Of a DNA stretch of 64,000 nucleotides, positions 63,552 to 64,000 are shown piece by piece. Each line of letters opens with the position of its first letter. Within the stretch, counting starts at the first letter, position 1. The stretch is from NCBI GenBank assembly GCA_002346625.1, contig DEAF01000025.1, forward strand, positions 25,247 to 89,246, given 5' to 3'. The position numbers were made by a program, and so were the translations under genes. The notes beneath the pieces are model-generated. The model saw only the letters and a program-made list of their open reading frames with translations. It searched no databases and was not told the origin of the DNA. The DNA is from Gemmatimonadales bacterium UBA2989. GTDB taxonomy: Bacteria > Gemmatimonadota > Gemmatimonadetes > Longimicrobiales > Gaopeijiaceae.

Positions 63552-64000
63552 ATGAACAATCGATCACATAAAGCACTTTCAGTTGCCCTGCAAGAACAAA
63601 AGGAACGTCTGGTCCCGTGTGTCCACTGTGGGTTTTGTCTTCCTGTGTGCCCCACTTATGTCAGGCTGGGAGACGAGAATGATTCTCCACGCGGAAGACT
63701 ATACCTAATGCGTGCAGTAGTGGAAGGAAGACTGTCCGTTGCATCGGATGCATTCCAAACACACATCGATCGGTGTTTGGGTTGCAGGGCTTGTGAGCCA
63801 GCGTGTCCTTCTGGGGTGGAATACGGTGTTTTGCTGGAGTTGGCACGAAATGCGGTTTTTCAGGAACGAAAAGCTCGGCCATTAGTGCGGGCCATACTTT
63901 ACGTGTTCAGGAGGAAGGCCTGGTTACGCTGGAGCATGAAGGTTGCGAGAGTGAGCCGCCAACTTGGATTGGCATGGCTTGGAATGAAACTTACACCTAA
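63552..64000 (+). CDS. glcF: glycolate oxidase iron-sulfur subunit GlcF-like, partial at window end
   Basis: A frame opening at the ATG 63552 stays open to the window end, 149 complete residues visible. It starts [20 protein letters not shown] and holds two CxxCxxCxxxCP-type 4Fe-4S motifs: [14 protein letters not shown] and [18 protein letters not shown]. This matches the N-terminal half of GlcF. The remaining CCG-domain portion is outside the window. It completes the glcDEF set; a distance of 70 bases from glcE is greater than for the other genes. Confidence 0.92.
   Translation, partial: MNNRSHKALSVALQEQKERLVPCVHCGFCLPVCPTYVRLGDENDSPRGRLYLMRAVVEGRLSVASDAFQTHIDRCLGCRACEPACPSGVEYGVLLELARNAVFQERKARPLVRAILYVFRRKAWLRWSMKVARVSRQLGLAWLGMKLTP

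Noticed and set aside
1..64000. CRISPR arrays, insertion sequences, prophage or integrase genes
   Set aside because: No regularly spaced repeats, transposase motifs, integrase or phage structural genes seen on either strand.

Overview
The window is a chromosomal replication-origin region from a Gram-negative bacterium of moderate GC. An outer-membrane TonB-dependent receptor, a lipoprotein, a bactofilin with an M23 peptidase and a plant-type FabI fit a diderm of the FCB/Gemmatimonadota-like kind. That placement is an inference from gene content and was not tested by phylogeny. I see no phage, insertion sequence, CRISPR array or defence island. Gene density is high and many genes overlap by 4 bp (ATGA or GTGA).

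Layout. 0-7.2 kb: an amidohydrolase on the minus strand, then a tight plus-strand run ligA, Ca/Na antiporter, plant-type fabI and class-III aminotransferase. 7.3-7.5 kb: tRNA-Glu and tRNA-Val with a perfect terminator. 7.6-13.7 kb: an NSS-type transporter, a large PIG-L deacetylase, and a 51-residue single-span membrane protein whose stop overlaps the start of a sodium:solute symporter. 13.8-18.9 kb: queG and queE (queuosine), a class-V PLP enzyme, a quinone-oxidoreductase-like dehydrogenase and MazG. 18.9-24.2 kb: gyrA, DUF6941, CPBP protease and a group II decarboxylase.

24.7-37.6 kb is a long leftward array that reads away from the origin: rpmH, rnpA, yidD, yidC, mnmE, mnmG, (parS) parA, parB, M23 peptidase, bactofilin, Nif3-like, TonB receptor, MIP18/SufT-like protein, lipoprotein. 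A canonical parS palindrome lies between mnmG and parA. dnaA and dnaN read rightward. The gap between them carries DnaA-box-like sites, a run of four ACT triplets matching a DnaA-trio, and an AT-rich stretch, so I place the basal unwinding site of oriC there. recF, gyrB and rpoB-type neighbours do not follow dnaN. Instead come pyrE and a molybdate transporter in which ModA and ModB are fused.

43.5-46.5 kb: a three-gene leftward operon of an alpha-oxoamine synthase (serine-palmitoyltransferase-like), an acetoacetate-decarboxylase-fold protein starting 43 bp inside it, and a diacylglycerol/sphingosine-kinase-family lipid kinase. This is the most suggestive uncharacterised set here. Then come tRNA-Asn, two tandem paralogous TetR regulators, an M14 carboxypeptidase, a double-zinc-ribbon membrane protein (apparently starting at ATT) and a DUF819 permease. 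52.9-64 kb: lipA, an Npt-type (ATP/ADP translocase-like) carrier, lpdA, long-form ispH, fxsA, an M42 aminopeptidase, an fRMsr-like GAF protein and a glcDEF glycolate oxidase operon cut by the window end.

The candidates I rate highest are the lipid-like operon, the symporter micro-protein, the ModA-ModB fusion, and the origin architecture.
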